Of a stretch of DNA of 64,000 nt, positions 1-9,304 are shown in pieces. The stretch lies in the NCBI GenBank assembly GCA_020248865.1, contig JADCGS010000036.1, positions 1-64,000 on the forward strand, in the 5' to 3' direction. Below the pieces are notes generated by a model. That model had not been told where the DNA came from. It searched no databases and saw only the letters and a list, made by a program, of their open reading frames with translations. This stretch comes from Burkholderiales bacterium (GTDB taxonomy: Bacteria > Pseudomonadota > Gammaproteobacteria > Burkholderiales > Burkholderiaceae_F). How positions within the stretch are numbered: the stretch's first letter is position 1; each line of letters opens with the position of its first letter. Position numbers and translations under genes: made by a program.

Positions 1-2331
1 CAGGGCGGCCGCCAGCAGCGGCCGGGTCAGCCGCCACAGCAGCAGGCCGGCCACCTGCGCGACGCTGGCGCCCATCAGCCGGCGCAGCGCGATCTCGCGC
101 GCCTGGCGCTGCGCGGCAAAGGCGGCCAGCGCGTACATGCCCACCGCCGACAACACCATGGCGATCAGCGCGGCCACCGCAAACGCTTGGCTGGGTCGCT
201 GCTGCCAGCGGGCATCGCGGGCCAGCTTCTCGGCCGACACGGTCGGCAGGAAGGCCACGCGCGGGAACATGCGGTTCCAGATGGCCTGCACCTCAGGGAT
301 CACCGCGCGCAAAGTGCCGGGCGCGGCGCGCACCGAGAAATGCAGGTACCAGTTGCGCTGCTGAAGGTACAGCTTGGGTCCTTCGACGTCGGTCAGGCCG
401 CCGAAGCGGGCGGCGCGCACCACGCCGACGATGGTGGCCGGAACCCGGTTCGGCGGGTTGCCCAGCGAGACGGTCAAGGTCTTGCCGAGCGCGTCCGCAG
501 GCTGCGCCAGTCCGAGGCTGCGCACGGCGGCCTCGTCGATCAGCACGTTGACGCCGCGCTGAGCCATCTGCGCCGAGGTCAGGCCGTGCGCGGCGTCGAG
601 TTCGTGCTCGACGCCGAGGTAGCGACCCGCCACCAGCGCAATGCGATAGACATCGAAGAAGCTGGCGCTGGCCGGCATCATCGTCAGGACGGTCGTCGCG
701 CCATCGGGGCGGTCGGCCAGCCGGGTCATCACCTCATCGGCCGTGCCGAACTCGGCCCAGGCATTGGCAGGCACAACGTCGGAAGCCGACACCGCCTGCA
801 CGTCGGGCAGGCTGCGGACTTCCTGCATGAACGCCTGCATGCCCTCTTGCACTTCCGGCCAGCGCAGACCCCACAGCGTGACCACGTGGTCGGTGTCGAT
901 GTTGCGCTCGGCCGCCTGAAGGTGCCGGAACTGCTGCTTCGACACCAGCAAGGCGATCAGCATGCCAATGGCGAGCACGAACTGAACCACCACCAGCACC
1001 GTGCGCAGGCGCGTGCCGCCGGCGGTCGTGACCGAACGGTTGGCGTGCAGCGCCTCGCCCGGGCGCACCGCCGCCATCCGCAGCGCCGGCAGGGCGCCGG
1101 CACCCAGGCCCAGCAGCAGCACGAGCAACGCGGCGGCCGTCGCAGTCCACGGGCCGGCCGCCGGCACCGGGCGATCCAGGAACTCCTGGAAGTACGGTAG
1201 CAGCAGCTCGGCCAACGCCAGCGCGGCCAGCACGCCGAGGCCGGCAGCCAGCAGCGACTGCAACAGAAACTGCAGCGCCACTTCGCCGCGCCCGGCACCG
1301 ATCACCTTGCGCAGGGCCACCTCGCGCTGGCGCAGGCTGGCCTGTGCCAGCGACAGGTTGAGGAAATTGGCCGCCGCGATCAGCAGCACCGCCAGCGCCA
1401 CGGCAACCATGATCGCCACCTGCTCGCCGCTGCCCGAGGGGCGCATCAGGCCGTCGGCCAGCGCGCTGTCCAGGTGCAGCCCCGCCAGCGGCCGGGCGCC
1501 GAGCGTGATCAGGTCGCGCAGTCTGGCCTCGCCCCGCATCTCCGTGGGCGGTACGTGGCGCTCGACCAGCGCACGCAGATCGCGGTTCAGCACGTCGATG
1601 GACGCCTCCGGCGCGAGCTTCAGGAAGGAACGCGACCAGCCGAAGCGCCAGGTCTGATGCGCTGCCCGCTGGAAATCGAAGACTTCGGTGCTGTACAGCA
1701 TCAGCACGTTATGCAGGCGAAGGTGGCTGTTGGACGGCAAGTCGCGCACAACACCGCTGACGCGGGCCACCCAGGTGCCTCCGCCCGGCAACTCGACCTC
1801 GACTTCGCGGCCGATGACGTTGGTGCTGCCGAACCAGGCCACCGCGGTGGGCTCGACCAGGATCAACGAATGCCGGTCCACCAGTGCTGTGTCGGGCCGG
1901 CCGGCAACGAACTCGAGCGGGAAGATCTGGAAGAAGGCCGGGTCGATGAACCAGCTCTGCGGGTTCTCGCGCCGCTCGCCGCTTTCGTTGCGATACATCA
2001 CCCGCAGGGTGCGCGGGATCATCCGTGTGGCGGCCTGCACCTGCGGCAGGTCCTGCAGGATGTGCGGCACGGCCACGCCGGGGGTGGTGCCGTTGATCTC
2101 GGCCGGCTGGCCGGGCGGATTGGACGCGATGGTGAGCTTGACGATACGGTTGGCGTCAGGCCAGAAGCGGTCGTACGACAGCTCGTAGCGCGCATACAGA
2201 AGCACCAGCAGGCAGGCGGCCATGCCGAGCGCCAGACTGACGATGTTGATGGCGCTGCCGACGGGGTCGCGGCGCAGGGCGCGCACGGCCACCGCCAGAT
2301 GGCTGAGCCACAGACGCGGTGTGGCGTTCAT
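1..2331 (-). CDS. FtsX/MacB-type ABC transporter permease, copy 1 (C-terminus beyond window)
   Basis: Inner-membrane permease of a MacB-type ABC exporter, the last of three paralogues in tandem. The frame is open from the ATG at 2331 to the window edge (777 codons). Compared with the next copy about 55-65 residues are missing. The N-terminus MNATPRLWLSHLAV is followed by a first membrane segment, a periplasmic MacB_PCD-like region, three or four further segments near residues 270-440, a second periplasmic region and another FtsX half. Both halves carry the FtsX hallmark E-[IV]-ALR-[KR]-x-[IM]-GA. The start is preceded by AGGTGG six to seven bases upstream. A 177-bp spacer separates it from copy 2. 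Spot checks of the frame near 60, 600, 1200, 1740 and 2331 show no frameshift. Substrate is unknown. Confidence 0.9.
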   Translation of the reverse strand, partial: MNATPRLWLSHLAVAVRALRRDPVGSAINIVSLALGMAACLLVLLYARYELSYDRFWPDANRIVKLTIASNPPGQPAEINGTTPGVAVPHILQDLPQVQAATRMIPRTLRVMYRNESGERRENPQSWFIDPAFFQIFPLEFVAGRPDTALVDRHSLILVEPTAVAWFGSTNVIGREVEVELPGGGTWVARVSGVVRDLPSNSHLRLHNVLMLYSTEVFDFQRAAHQTWRFGWSRSFLKLAPEASIDVLNRDLRALVERHVPPTEMRGEARLRDLITLGARPLAGLHLDSALADGLMRPSGSGEQVAIMVAVALAVLLIAAANFLNLSLAQASLRQREVALRKVIGAGRGEVALQFLLQSLLAAGLGVLAALALAELLLPYFQEFLDRPVPAAGPWTATAAALLVLLLGLGAGALPALRMAAVRPGEALHANRSVTTAGGTRLRTVLVVVQFVLAIGMLIALLVSKQQFRHLQAAERNIDTDHVVTLWGLRWPEVQEGMQAFMQEVRSLPDVQAVSASDVVPANAWAEFGTADEVMTRLADRPDGATTVLTMMPASASFFDVYRIALVAGRYLGVEHELDAAHGLTSAQMAQRGVNVLIDEAAVRSLGLAQPADALGKTLTVSLGNPPNRVPATIVGVVRAARFGGLTDVEGPKLYLQQRNWYLHFSVRAAPGTLRAVIPEVQAIWNRMFPRVAFLPTVSAEKLARDARWQQRPSQAFAVAALIAMVLSAVGMYALAAFAAQRQAREIALRRLMGASVAQVAGLLLWRLTRPLLAAAL

Positions 2332-2508
2332 CGTGCCCACCTGCGGTTGGCGTTCTGGTGGGCGAGGGGCTGGCCAGGGCGTGGCGCGCAGGTCCACCAG
2401 AGGTTCGGGCGCGCCACCCGGCAGTCGACCCAGCGAGGGCAGCGGCAAACGGGATCAAGCAGGCGTCTGCGTGGCTTGAGTCCAGCAGGCGCCTGCGCCT
2501 GCAGTTGC

Positions 2509-5037
2509 TCACTCATGGCCCAGCTCCTCGATCGGGCGGCGCCGTGCCGCCACCAGTACGCGGCTGGCGGTGACGGCCCAGGTCAGCGCGATGGCGGCGA
2601 CCAGCGCCAGGACGAACGGCACCGGCGTCAGCTCGGTGCGCGACGGGTACTGCGTCAGCCAGTGCGACAGTGCCCACCACGCCAGCGGGCAGGCGATCAG
2701 GGCGGCAGCCAGCAGCGGCCGGGTCAGCCGCCACAGCAGCAGGCCGGCCACCTGCGAGACGCTGGCGCCCATCAGGCGGCGCAGCGCGATCTCGCGCGCC
2801 TGGCGCTGCGCGGCAAAGGCGGCCAGCGCGTACATGCCCACGGCCGACAGCGCGATGGCGATCAGCGCGGCCAGCGCAAAGGCCTGGCTGGGCCGCTGGT
2901 GAACGGCGGCATCGCGGCCGATCATCTCTGCCAGGATGTTCGGCTCGAAGGCCACGCGTGGGAACATGCGGGTCCAGATCGCCTCGACCTGCGCAATGAC
3001 TTCGCGCAGCGTGCCCGGTCTGGCGCGAATGGAAAAGTAGAAGTGCCGGTCGCGGTCCTGAAAGAAGATCGTTGGTCCTTGTGTGGCCGTCAGGCCGCCG
3101 TAGCGCGCCGTGCGCACCACGCCGACGACGGTGACGGGCACCTGCTGGGGCGGGTTGCCGAACCCCAGCAGCAGAGTCTTGCCGATCGCATCGGCCGGCT
3201 GCGGCAGCGCCAGATGACGGACGGCGGTCTCGTCGATCACCACGTTCATACCGCGCCGCGCCATCTGCTCGGCTGTCATCAGGTCATGCGCGGCGTCCAG
3301 TTCGTGCTCCACGCCGAGATGGCGACCCGCCAGTAGCGGCACCCGGTACAAGTCGAAGAAGGTGTCGTCAACCGATCCCATGGCCATGACCGTGACCGCG
3401 CCGCTCGGGCGGTCGGCCAGGCGCGCGGAGACGGTGACCACCGAAGAGACCGAGAACGGCGCCCCCGTGCTGTCGGGCACATCGTCCGAGGCGGACACCG
3501 CCAGCACGCTCGGCAGGCGACGCACCTCCGTCATGAACGACTGAGCGCCCTGACGTACCTCGGGCCAGCGCAGGCCCCACATCGTGACCACATGATCCGT
3601 GTCGATGTGGCGCTCAGCCGCCAGCAGGTGGCGGTACTGCTGCTGCGACACCAGCAGCGCGATCAGCATGCCGATAGCCAGCGCGAACTGCGCCACCACG
3701 AGTGCCGTGCGCAGCCGCGTGCCGCCGGCGGTGGTGGTCGAGCGGTTGGCGTGCAGCGCTTCGCCAGGTCGCACGGCGGCCATCCGCAGTGCCGGCAGGG
3801 CGCCGGCCCCCAGGCCCAGCAGCGCCACCAGCAGTCCGGCAGCGGCAGCGGTCCACAGCCCCGCGGCCGGCACCGGGCGGCCCAGGAACTCGCTGAACCT
3901 CGGCAGCAGCAGCTCGGCCAGCGCCAGCGCGCCGAGCATGCCGATGCCGGCGGCCAGCAGCGACTGCAGCAGGAACTGCAGCACCACCTCGCCGCGGCTG
4001 GCGCCGATCACCTTGCGCAACGCCACCTCGCGCTGGCGCAAGCTGGCCTGCGCCAGCGACAGGTTGAGGAAGTTGACGGCCGCAATCAGGAGCACCGCCG
4101 CGGCGACGAACAGCAGGATCGCCAGCTGCTCTGCGCTGCCGGACGGACGCATCAGGCCGTCGGCCAGACTGGCGTCCAGGTGCAGCGACAGCAGCGGGGC
4201 CGCGTCCACCGTCATCACGTTGCGCAGCGGCACCTCGCCCAGCATCGCGCTGGGCGGAACGTGCCGCTCGACCAGCGTGCGCAGGTCGCGGTTCAAGGCG
4301 TCGACCGACGCACCCGGCTTGAGCTTGATAAAGGTACTCGTCGAGGCGTTTCGCCATGACTCGAACGCGTGCCGCTGCTGCTCGAATGTCTGTTCGCTGA
4401 AGCGCATCAGCACGCGCTGCAGGTGCAGATGGCTGTTGGGCGGCGGTTCACGCACGACTCCGCTGACGCGCGACACCCAGGTGCCGCCGCGCTGCAGCTC
4501 GACCTCGACCTCGCGGCCGATGACGTCGGTGGTGCCGAACCAGGCCCGGGCGGTGGACTCGACCAGCACCATCGAATGCCGGTCTGCGAGGGCGGTCTCC
4601 GGCCGCCCGGCGATGAACTCAAGCGGGAAAATGCGCAGGAAGTCGGCGTCGACGAACCAGCTCTGCGGGTTCTCGCGCCGCTCGCCGTTGCCGTTTCGAT
4701 ACGTCACCCGCAGCGTGCGCGGAAACATGCGCGCACCGGCCTCGACCTGCGGCAGGTCCTGCAGGATGAAGGGCAGGGCCACGCCGGGTGCAGCCGAACT
4801 GACATCCGGCGGCTGGCCCGGGCTGTTGGTGGTGGTTGTCAGTTTGACGATCCGCTCGGCATCGGGCCAGAAGCGGTCGTACGACAGCTCGTAGCGCGCA
4901 TACATCAGCACCAGCAGGCAGGTGGCGCAACCCAGAGCCAGGCCGACGATGTTGATCGCGCTGCCGACGGCATCGCGGCGCAGCGCGCGCAGTGCCACCG
5001 CCAGGTGGCTGAGCCAGAGACGTGCGGTGGCGTTCAT
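2509..5037 (-). CDS. FtsX/MacB-type ABC transporter permease, copy 2
   Basis: Full-length 842-residue permease, closely similar to copies 1 and 3 along its whole length. Predicted layout: TM1 near residues 30-50, a periplasmic domain to about 265, TM segments near 280-440 with the motif EVALRKVIGAS, a second periplasmic domain (about 455-720), and three C-terminal segments with EIALRRLMGAS. This double-FtsX architecture of about 800 residues is longer than MacB itself (about 650), which carries its ATPase fused. Here the ATPase is separate (7686-8387). The ATG at 5037 is chosen because GGAAGG lies just upstream and because it matches the MNATARLWLSHLAV start of copy 3; a longer frame back to 5178 lacks similarity to the other copies. 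A 150-bp spacer separates it from copy 3. Confidence 0.93.
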   Translation of the reverse strand: MNATARLWLSHLAVALRALRRDAVGSAINIVGLALGCATCLLVLMYARYELSYDRFWPDAERIVKLTTTTNSPGQPPDVSSAAPGVALPFILQDLPQVEAGARMFPRTLRVTYRNGNGERRENPQSWFVDADFLRIFPLEFIAGRPETALADRHSMVLVESTARAWFGTTDVIGREVEVELQRGGTWVSRVSGVVREPPPNSHLHLQRVLMRFSEQTFEQQRHAFESWRNASTSTFIKLKPGASVDALNRDLRTLVERHVPPSAMLGEVPLRNVMTVDAAPLLSLHLDASLADGLMRPSGSAEQLAILLFVAAAVLLIAAVNFLNLSLAQASLRQREVALRKVIGASRGEVVLQFLLQSLLAAGIGMLGALALAELLLPRFSEFLGRPVPAAGLWTAAAAGLLVALLGLGAGALPALRMAAVRPGEALHANRSTTTAGGTRLRTALVVAQFALAIGMLIALLVSQQQYRHLLAAERHIDTDHVVTMWGLRWPEVRQGAQSFMTEVRRLPSVLAVSASDDVPDSTGAPFSVSSVVTVSARLADRPSGAVTVMAMGSVDDTFFDLYRVPLLAGRHLGVEHELDAAHDLMTAEQMARRGMNVVIDETAVRHLALPQPADAIGKTLLLGFGNPPQQVPVTVVGVVRTARYGGLTATQGPTIFFQDRDRHFYFSIRARPGTLREVIAQVEAIWTRMFPRVAFEPNILAEMIGRDAAVHQRPSQAFALAALIAIALSAVGMYALAAFAAQRQAREIALRRLMGASVSQVAGLLLWRLTRPLLAAALIACPLAWWALSHWLTQYPSRTELTPVPFVLALVAAIALTWAVTASRVLVAARRRPIEELGHE

Positions 5038-5187
5038 GGCAAGACCTTCCCGTTTGCGTGTCGTACGTGCTGCGCGTGCTGGGCGTGCGATGCGCTTGTT
5101 CCCGGGTCGGGCAAGCGGCGCGCCGGATTGCAGGAGACGGTCGTCGGGCAGCGGCGGCCCGGCCGCCCTGTCGGCCAACCTTGGACG

Positions 5188-7689
5188 CTACTCACGCCGC
5201 AGCTCCTCGATCGGACGGCGGCGTGCCGCCACCAGCACGCGGCCGGCGGTGACGGCCCAGGTCAGCGCGACGGCGGCCACCAGCGCCAGCGCCAGCGGGG
5301 CCACGCTCAGTTCGGTGCGCGACGGGTACTGCGCCAGCCAGTGCGACAGCGCCCACCAGGCCAGCGGGCAGGCGATCAGCGCGGCGAGGAACACCGGCCG
5401 CGTCAGCCGCCACAGCAGCAGGCCGGCCACCTGCGCGATGCTGGCGCCCATCAGGCGGCGCAGCGCGATCTCGCGCGCCTGGCGCTGCGCGGCAAAGGCG
5501 GCCAGCGCGTACATGCCCACCGCCGACAGCGCGATGGCGATGAGTGCGGCCACCGCGAAGGCCTGGGTCGGCCGCTGGTGCTTGGCAGCGTCCTGGCTCA
5601 TCCGCTCGGACAGGATGGTCGGCTCGAAGACCACGCGCGGGAACATGCGGGTCCAGATCGCCTCCACCTGCGGGATCACCTCGCGCAGCGTGCCCGGCTT
5701 GGCGCGAATGGAAAAGAAGAAGTGACGGGTGCGGTCCTGCAAGAAGAACTTGGGACCTTCGGTGGCGGTCAGCCCGCCGTAGCGCGCCGAGCGCACCACG
5801 CCGACGACCGTGGTGGGCACCTGCCGGGGTGGCGTGCCGAACGTCAGCGCCAGCGCCTGGCCGACTGCGTCCGCAGGCTGCGCCAGCCCCAGGGTGCGGG
5901 CTGCGACCTCGTCGATGACCACGTTCATGCCGCGCGCTGCAAGCTGCTCGGCGGTGAGGCCATGCGCCGAGTCCAGTTCGTGCTCCAGTCCGAGATGACG
6001 GCCCGCCAGCAGGGGCACGCGGTACAGGTCGAAAAACGTGTCGTCGATCGACAGCACGCCCAGCAGGGCAGCCGCGGTGTCGGGCCGGCCGCTCAGACGC
6101 GCCGGGACGTCGGCGAGGTCGAACCAGGTCGGCACGGACGCCGACGTCGACACCGCCTGCACGTTGGGCAGGCTGCGGACTTCCTGCAGGAACGCCGGCA
6201 ATCCCTCGCGCACCTCGGCCCAGCGCAATCCCCAGAAGGTGGCCACGTGCTCGGTGTCGATGTGGCGCTCGGCGGCCTGCAGGTGCCTGTATTGCTGCTG
6301 CGACACCAGCAGCGCGATCAGCATGCCGATGGCCAGCGCGAACTGCGCCACCACCAGCGCGGTGCGCAGCCGCGTGCCGCCGGCGGCGGCGGTCGAGCGG
6401 TTGGCGTGCAGTGCCTCGCCCGGCCGCACGGCGGCCATCCGCAGCGCCGGCAGGGCGCCGGCGCCCAGGCCCAGCAGCGCCACCAGCAGCGCGGCGGCGG
6501 CGGTGGTCCACAGGCCCGCGGCCGGCACCGGGCGCGCGAGAAACTCGCCGAACGACGGCAGCAGCAGTTCGGCCAGCGCCAGCGCGCCGAGCACGCCCAG
6601 ACCGGCAGCCAGCACCGACTGGAGCAGGAACTGCAGCACCACCTCGGCGCTGCTGGCGCCGATCACCTTGCGCAAGGCCACCTCGCGCTGGCGCAGGGTG
6701 GCCTGCGCCAGCGACAGGTTGAGGAAGTTGACGGCCGCCACCAGCAGCACCGCCAGGGCCACGGCGACCAGGATCGCCAGTTGCTCGCCGCTGCCGCCGG
6801 CGCGCATCAGGCTGTCGGCCAGGTCGGTGTCCAGGTGCAGGCCGACCAGCGGCGCCGCGCCGAGCGTGATGACCTGGCGCAGGGGCACGTCGCCCAGCAT
6901 CGTGGTGGGCGGCACGCGCCGCTCGACCAGTGCGCGCAGGTCGCGGTTTAGGTCGTCGACCGAGGCGCCGGGCTTGAGCTTCAGGAAGCTCCGCGTCCAC
7001 GTCACGCGCCAGGACTCGAAGGTGAAGCGCTGGCGGTCGAAGACCTGGTCGCTGTAGTGCATCAGCACCTTCTGCAGGTGCAGGTGGCTGTTGGGCGGCG
7101 GCTCGCGCACCACGCCGCTGACCCGCGACACCCACGTGCCGCCGCCGGGCAACTCGACCTCGACCTCGCGGCCGATGACGTCGGTGGTGCCGAACCACGC
7201 CTTGGCGGTGGACTCGACGAGCACCATCGAGTGCCGGTCGACCAGCGCGGTTTCCGGCTGGCCGGCGATGAACTCGAGCGGGAAGATGCGCAGGAAGTCC
7301 GGGTCGACGAACCAGCTCTGCGGGTTCTCGCGCCGCTCGCCCTGGGCGTTGCGGTACAGCACGCGCAGCGTGCGCGGGATCATGCGCGCGCCGGCCTCGA
7401 CCTGGGGCAGGTCCTGCAGGATGAACGGCATCGCCACCCCCGGCGCCAGGGCGAGCCTTGGTGGTTGGCCCGGCACGCTGGTCGTCATGGTCAGCTTGAC
7501 GATCCGCTCGGCATCGGGCCAGAAGCGGTCGTAGGACAGCTCGTAGCGCGCGTACAGGAGTACCAGCAGGCAGGTCATGCACCCCAGCGCCAGGCCGACG
7601 ATGTTGATCGCGCTGCCGACGGCGTCGCGGCGCAGCGCGCGCAGTGCCACCGCCAGATGGCTGAGCCACAAGCGCGCAGTGGCGTTCAT
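5188..7689 (-). CDS. FtsX/MacB-type ABC transporter permease, copy 3
   Basis: 833-residue permease, the first of the three copies in transcription order. Its ATG overlaps the stop codon of the ATPase gene (ATGA, 7686-7689), so the two are probably translationally coupled and this copy is the most direct partner of the ATPase. It shows eight predicted membrane segments and the two FtsX hallmarks EVALRKVIGAS and EIALRRLMGAS. The copies differ most in the second periplasmic domain (roughly residues 455-600), which in MacB-type proteins contacts the periplasmic adaptor, while membrane parts are nearly the same. That pattern fits duplication followed by divergence of the periplasmic face. Whether the copies form homodimers or mixed dimers cannot be seen. 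Confidence 0.93.
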   Translation of the reverse strand: MNATARLWLSHLAVALRALRRDAVGSAINIVGLALGCMTCLLVLLYARYELSYDRFWPDAERIVKLTMTTSVPGQPPRLALAPGVAMPFILQDLPQVEAGARMIPRTLRVLYRNAQGERRENPQSWFVDPDFLRIFPLEFIAGQPETALVDRHSMVLVESTAKAWFGTTDVIGREVEVELPGGGTWVSRVSGVVREPPPNSHLHLQKVLMHYSDQVFDRQRFTFESWRVTWTRSFLKLKPGASVDDLNRDLRALVERRVPPTTMLGDVPLRQVITLGAAPLVGLHLDTDLADSLMRAGGSGEQLAILVAVALAVLLVAAVNFLNLSLAQATLRQREVALRKVIGASSAEVVLQFLLQSVLAAGLGVLGALALAELLLPSFGEFLARPVPAAGLWTTAAAALLVALLGLGAGALPALRMAAVRPGEALHANRSTAAAGGTRLRTALVVAQFALAIGMLIALLVSQQQYRHLQAAERHIDTEHVATFWGLRWAEVREGLPAFLQEVRSLPNVQAVSTSASVPTWFDLADVPARLSGRPDTAAALLGVLSIDDTFFDLYRVPLLAGRHLGLEHELDSAHGLTAEQLAARGMNVVIDEVAARTLGLAQPADAVGQALALTFGTPPRQVPTTVVGVVRSARYGGLTATEGPKFFLQDRTRHFFFSIRAKPGTLREVIPQVEAIWTRMFPRVVFEPTILSERMSQDAAKHQRPTQAFAVAALIAIALSAVGMYALAAFAAQRQAREIALRRLMGASIAQVAGLLLWRLTRPVFLAALIACPLAWWALSHWLAQYPSRTELSVAPLALALVAAVALTWAVTAGRVLVAARRRPIEELRRE

Positions 7690-8387
7690 GCCGCCACCGC
7701 CTGCGGTACGGCCAGCGCGCGGCGCTCGGTCAGGATGCGGCCATCGAGCATGTTGACGATGCGGCGCGCGTAATCGGCGTGTTCCAGCGAGTGGGTGACC
7801 ATCAGGATCGTGGTGCCCTCCTCATTGAGGCCGCGCAGCATCTGCATGACGTCGGTGCCGTGGGCGCTGTCCAGGTTGCCGGTGGGTTCGTCGGCCAGGA
7901 TCAGTGCCGGCCGGCCCACCAGCGCGCGCGCCACCGCCACCCGCTGCTGCTGGCCGCCCGACAACTGCGGCGGACGATGCCGCGCGCGATGCGCGATGCC
8001 CACGCGGTCCATGATCTCGTCGACCCGCGCCGTGCGCTCGCGGCCGTCGACGCGCTGGTACAGCAGCGCCAGCTCGATGTTCTCGCGCACCGTCAGGTCG
8101 TCGATCAGGTTGAAGCTCTGGAAGATGAAGCCGAGCCTGCGCTTGCGCAGCTCGGCGAGCTGGCGCTCCGAGTAGCCGCTGATGTCGGTGCCTTCGAAGA
8201 CGTACTGCCCGCGGGTGGGGGTGTCGAGCATGCCGACGAGGTTCAGCAGCGTGGACTTGCCGCAACCCGACGGCCCCATCACGGCGACGAACTCGCCGGC
8301 GGCAATGCTCAGGTCCACGGCGTCCAGTGCGGTCGTCTCGACGTCTTCAGTGCGGTAGGTCTTGGTCAGTCCGGTCAGTTGCAGCAT
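7686..8387 (-). CDS. MacB/LolD-type ABC transporter ATP-binding protein
   Basis: 233-residue ATPase that would power the downstream FtsX permeases. Motifs in order: Walker A GPSGCGKST (K44), Q-loop FIFQSFNLI, signature LSGGQQQR, Walker B ALILADEPTG, and the H-loop MVTHSLEHA. Length and motifs are those of the stand-alone LolD/MacB ATPase class used with mechanotransmission-type exporters. The start at 8387 has GGAGAG about six bases upstream. It lies 36 bp after the small membrane protein gene and overlaps the first permease by 4 nt. One ATPase serving three permeases is the simplest reading, because no second ATPase gene is seen nearby. Confidence 0.95.
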   Translation of the reverse strand: MLQLTGLTKTYRTEDVETTALDAVDLSIAAGEFVAVMGPSGCGKSTLLNLVGMLDTPTRGQYVFEGTDISGYSERQLAELRKRRLGFIFQSFNLIDDLTVRENIELALLYQRVDGRERTARVDEIMDRVGIAHRARHRPPQLSGGQQQRVAVARALVGRPALILADEPTGNLDSAHGTDVMQMLRGLNEEGTTILMVTHSLEHADYARRIVNMLDGRILTERRALAVPQAVAA

Positions 8388-8423
8388 GGGGATCTCTCCG
8401 TGGCGGCCGCAGGCGGCCAGGGT

Positions 8424-8798
8424 TCATGCGCCCGTCAGGGCGGGCGCGGGGACTCGGGTGCCAAACAGGGCGCCAGGGCCGGTGGACTGCGAGCTGCAGG
8501 CGCGGGCCAGCGGCGCCTTGCACAGACTGCACGGCGCGCCGCGCCACGGCCGTGCGGGCGTGGCCGGCTGGCTCGACGCGAGGGGCCGCAACTCCTGTGC
8601 CGCGAAGCGCAACCGGTCGGCGACCAGCGCGGGCAACTCGCCCGCGGTCTTCGTCGCCAGTCCGATCAGCGGCGGCACCCAGGCACCGGCCACCAGCAGC
8701 GCAGTCGCAACCAGGAGGCCAGCGGCCACCTCGCTCATCCAGACGCGCAGCGGGCCAGGCCGGCGCGTCCGCCGGTCACTTCGACTTGAAGTCGTCAT
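8424..8798 (-). CDS. Small membrane protein with a C-terminal cysteine cluster, unknown function
   Basis: Predicted 124-residue protein not matching any family I recognise. A basic N-terminus (about 20 residues rich in Arg) precedes one strong hydrophobic segment (about residues 25-46), then a polar stretch and a Cys cluster CSLCKAPLARAC near residues 91-102, which could bind metal, haem or form disulphides. The ATG at 8798 sits inside the CACH haem-motif codons of the cytochrome c' gene (23-nt overlap) and has AAGG seven bases upstream. An internal ATG at 8738 would remove only the basic tail. The case for coding is the filled gap in a tight operon, the clear membrane segment and the Cys pattern. 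It remains possible that the gap is non-coding. Confidence 0.5.
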   Translation of the reverse strand: MTTSSRSDRRTRRPGPLRVWMSEVAAGLLVATALLVAGAWVPPLIGLATKTAGELPALVADRLRFAAQELRPLASSQPATPARPWRGAPCSLCKAPLARACSSQSTGPGALFGTRVPAPALTGA

Positions 8799-9243
8799 GG
8801 CAGGCCTTGCAGGACTGGCCGAGACTGCTGAACTGGGCGCGGACCGCCGCGATGTCGCCGCCGGCGGCAGCACTCATCTTGCGTGCCTCGCCGCGCATGT
8901 TTTCGGCCAGGCGGTCGAACCGCGCCCGGTCGGTCCAGATCGCGGGGCGTGCCTTGCTGCCCTTGACTTTGGCGGTGTCGGCGCCGAACGTTTCCCAGGG
9001 TGCAACGCTGAGGAAGGCGATGAACTCGGCGCTGGTGCGCAGTTTCTGCGTATCGGGCCGGGAGGCCTTCAGTTCGTCGTGGATGCGTCCCATGTGCTCG
9101 CCGATCAGCGTGAAGGCGGCGTTGCGGTAGCTCACGGCGTCCTCGGGCTTTTCAAAGGGCGACTTGTCGGCGGCGCGCGCGCCCAACGCGGCGAAGGTAG
9201 CAGCGCACAGCGCGGCACAAAGCAGGAAACGACGGGTGTTCAT
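8776..9243 (-). CDS. Cytochrome c' (c-556-like) periplasmic haem protein
   Basis: 155-residue precursor with a Sec signal peptide (cleavage likely after GARA, residue 24) and a single C-terminal haem c motif CKACH (Cys145, Cys148, His149) followed by a few basic residues. This is the standard layout of the four-helix cytochrome c' family. Family members bind NO or act as small redox carriers in the periplasm; which applies here is unknown. It lies between the membrane-fusion protein gene (61 bp upstream) and the small membrane protein gene, in the same direction as the ABC exporter. A cytochrome c' inside an exporter operon is unusual and suggests a link between the pump and redox or nitrosative stress. 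Haem attachment would need the Ccm system, not in this window. Confidence 0.88.
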   Translation of the reverse strand: MNTRRFLLCAALCAATFAALGARAADKSPFEKPEDAVSYRNAAFTLIGEHMGRIHDELKASRPDTQKLRTSAEFIAFLSVAPWETFGADTAKVKGSKARPAIWTDRARFDRLAENMRGEARKMSAAAGGDIAAVRAQFSSLGQSCKACHDDFKSK

Positions 9244-9304
9244 GGGCAGGATCTCGTGTGCAGGGTGGGTGGGTAAGGTGGGAGTGCCATGCGGGGTGGC
9301 ACGG

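Noticed and set aside
2328..2516. 62-codon frame linking permease copy 2 (ATGAGTGA) to the ATG of copy 1 (ATGA)
   Set aside because: The overlaps look like coupling, but the product is Arg/Trp/Pro-rich with no membrane segment or motif, and copy 1 has its own Shine-Dalgarno sequence. Kept only as a note.
4369..6951. 860-codon plus-strand frame opposite permease copies 2 and 3
   Set aside because: Gln/Arg/His/Ala-rich low-complexity product typical of a shadow of a GC-rich coding strand; similar frames occur opposite the other copies.
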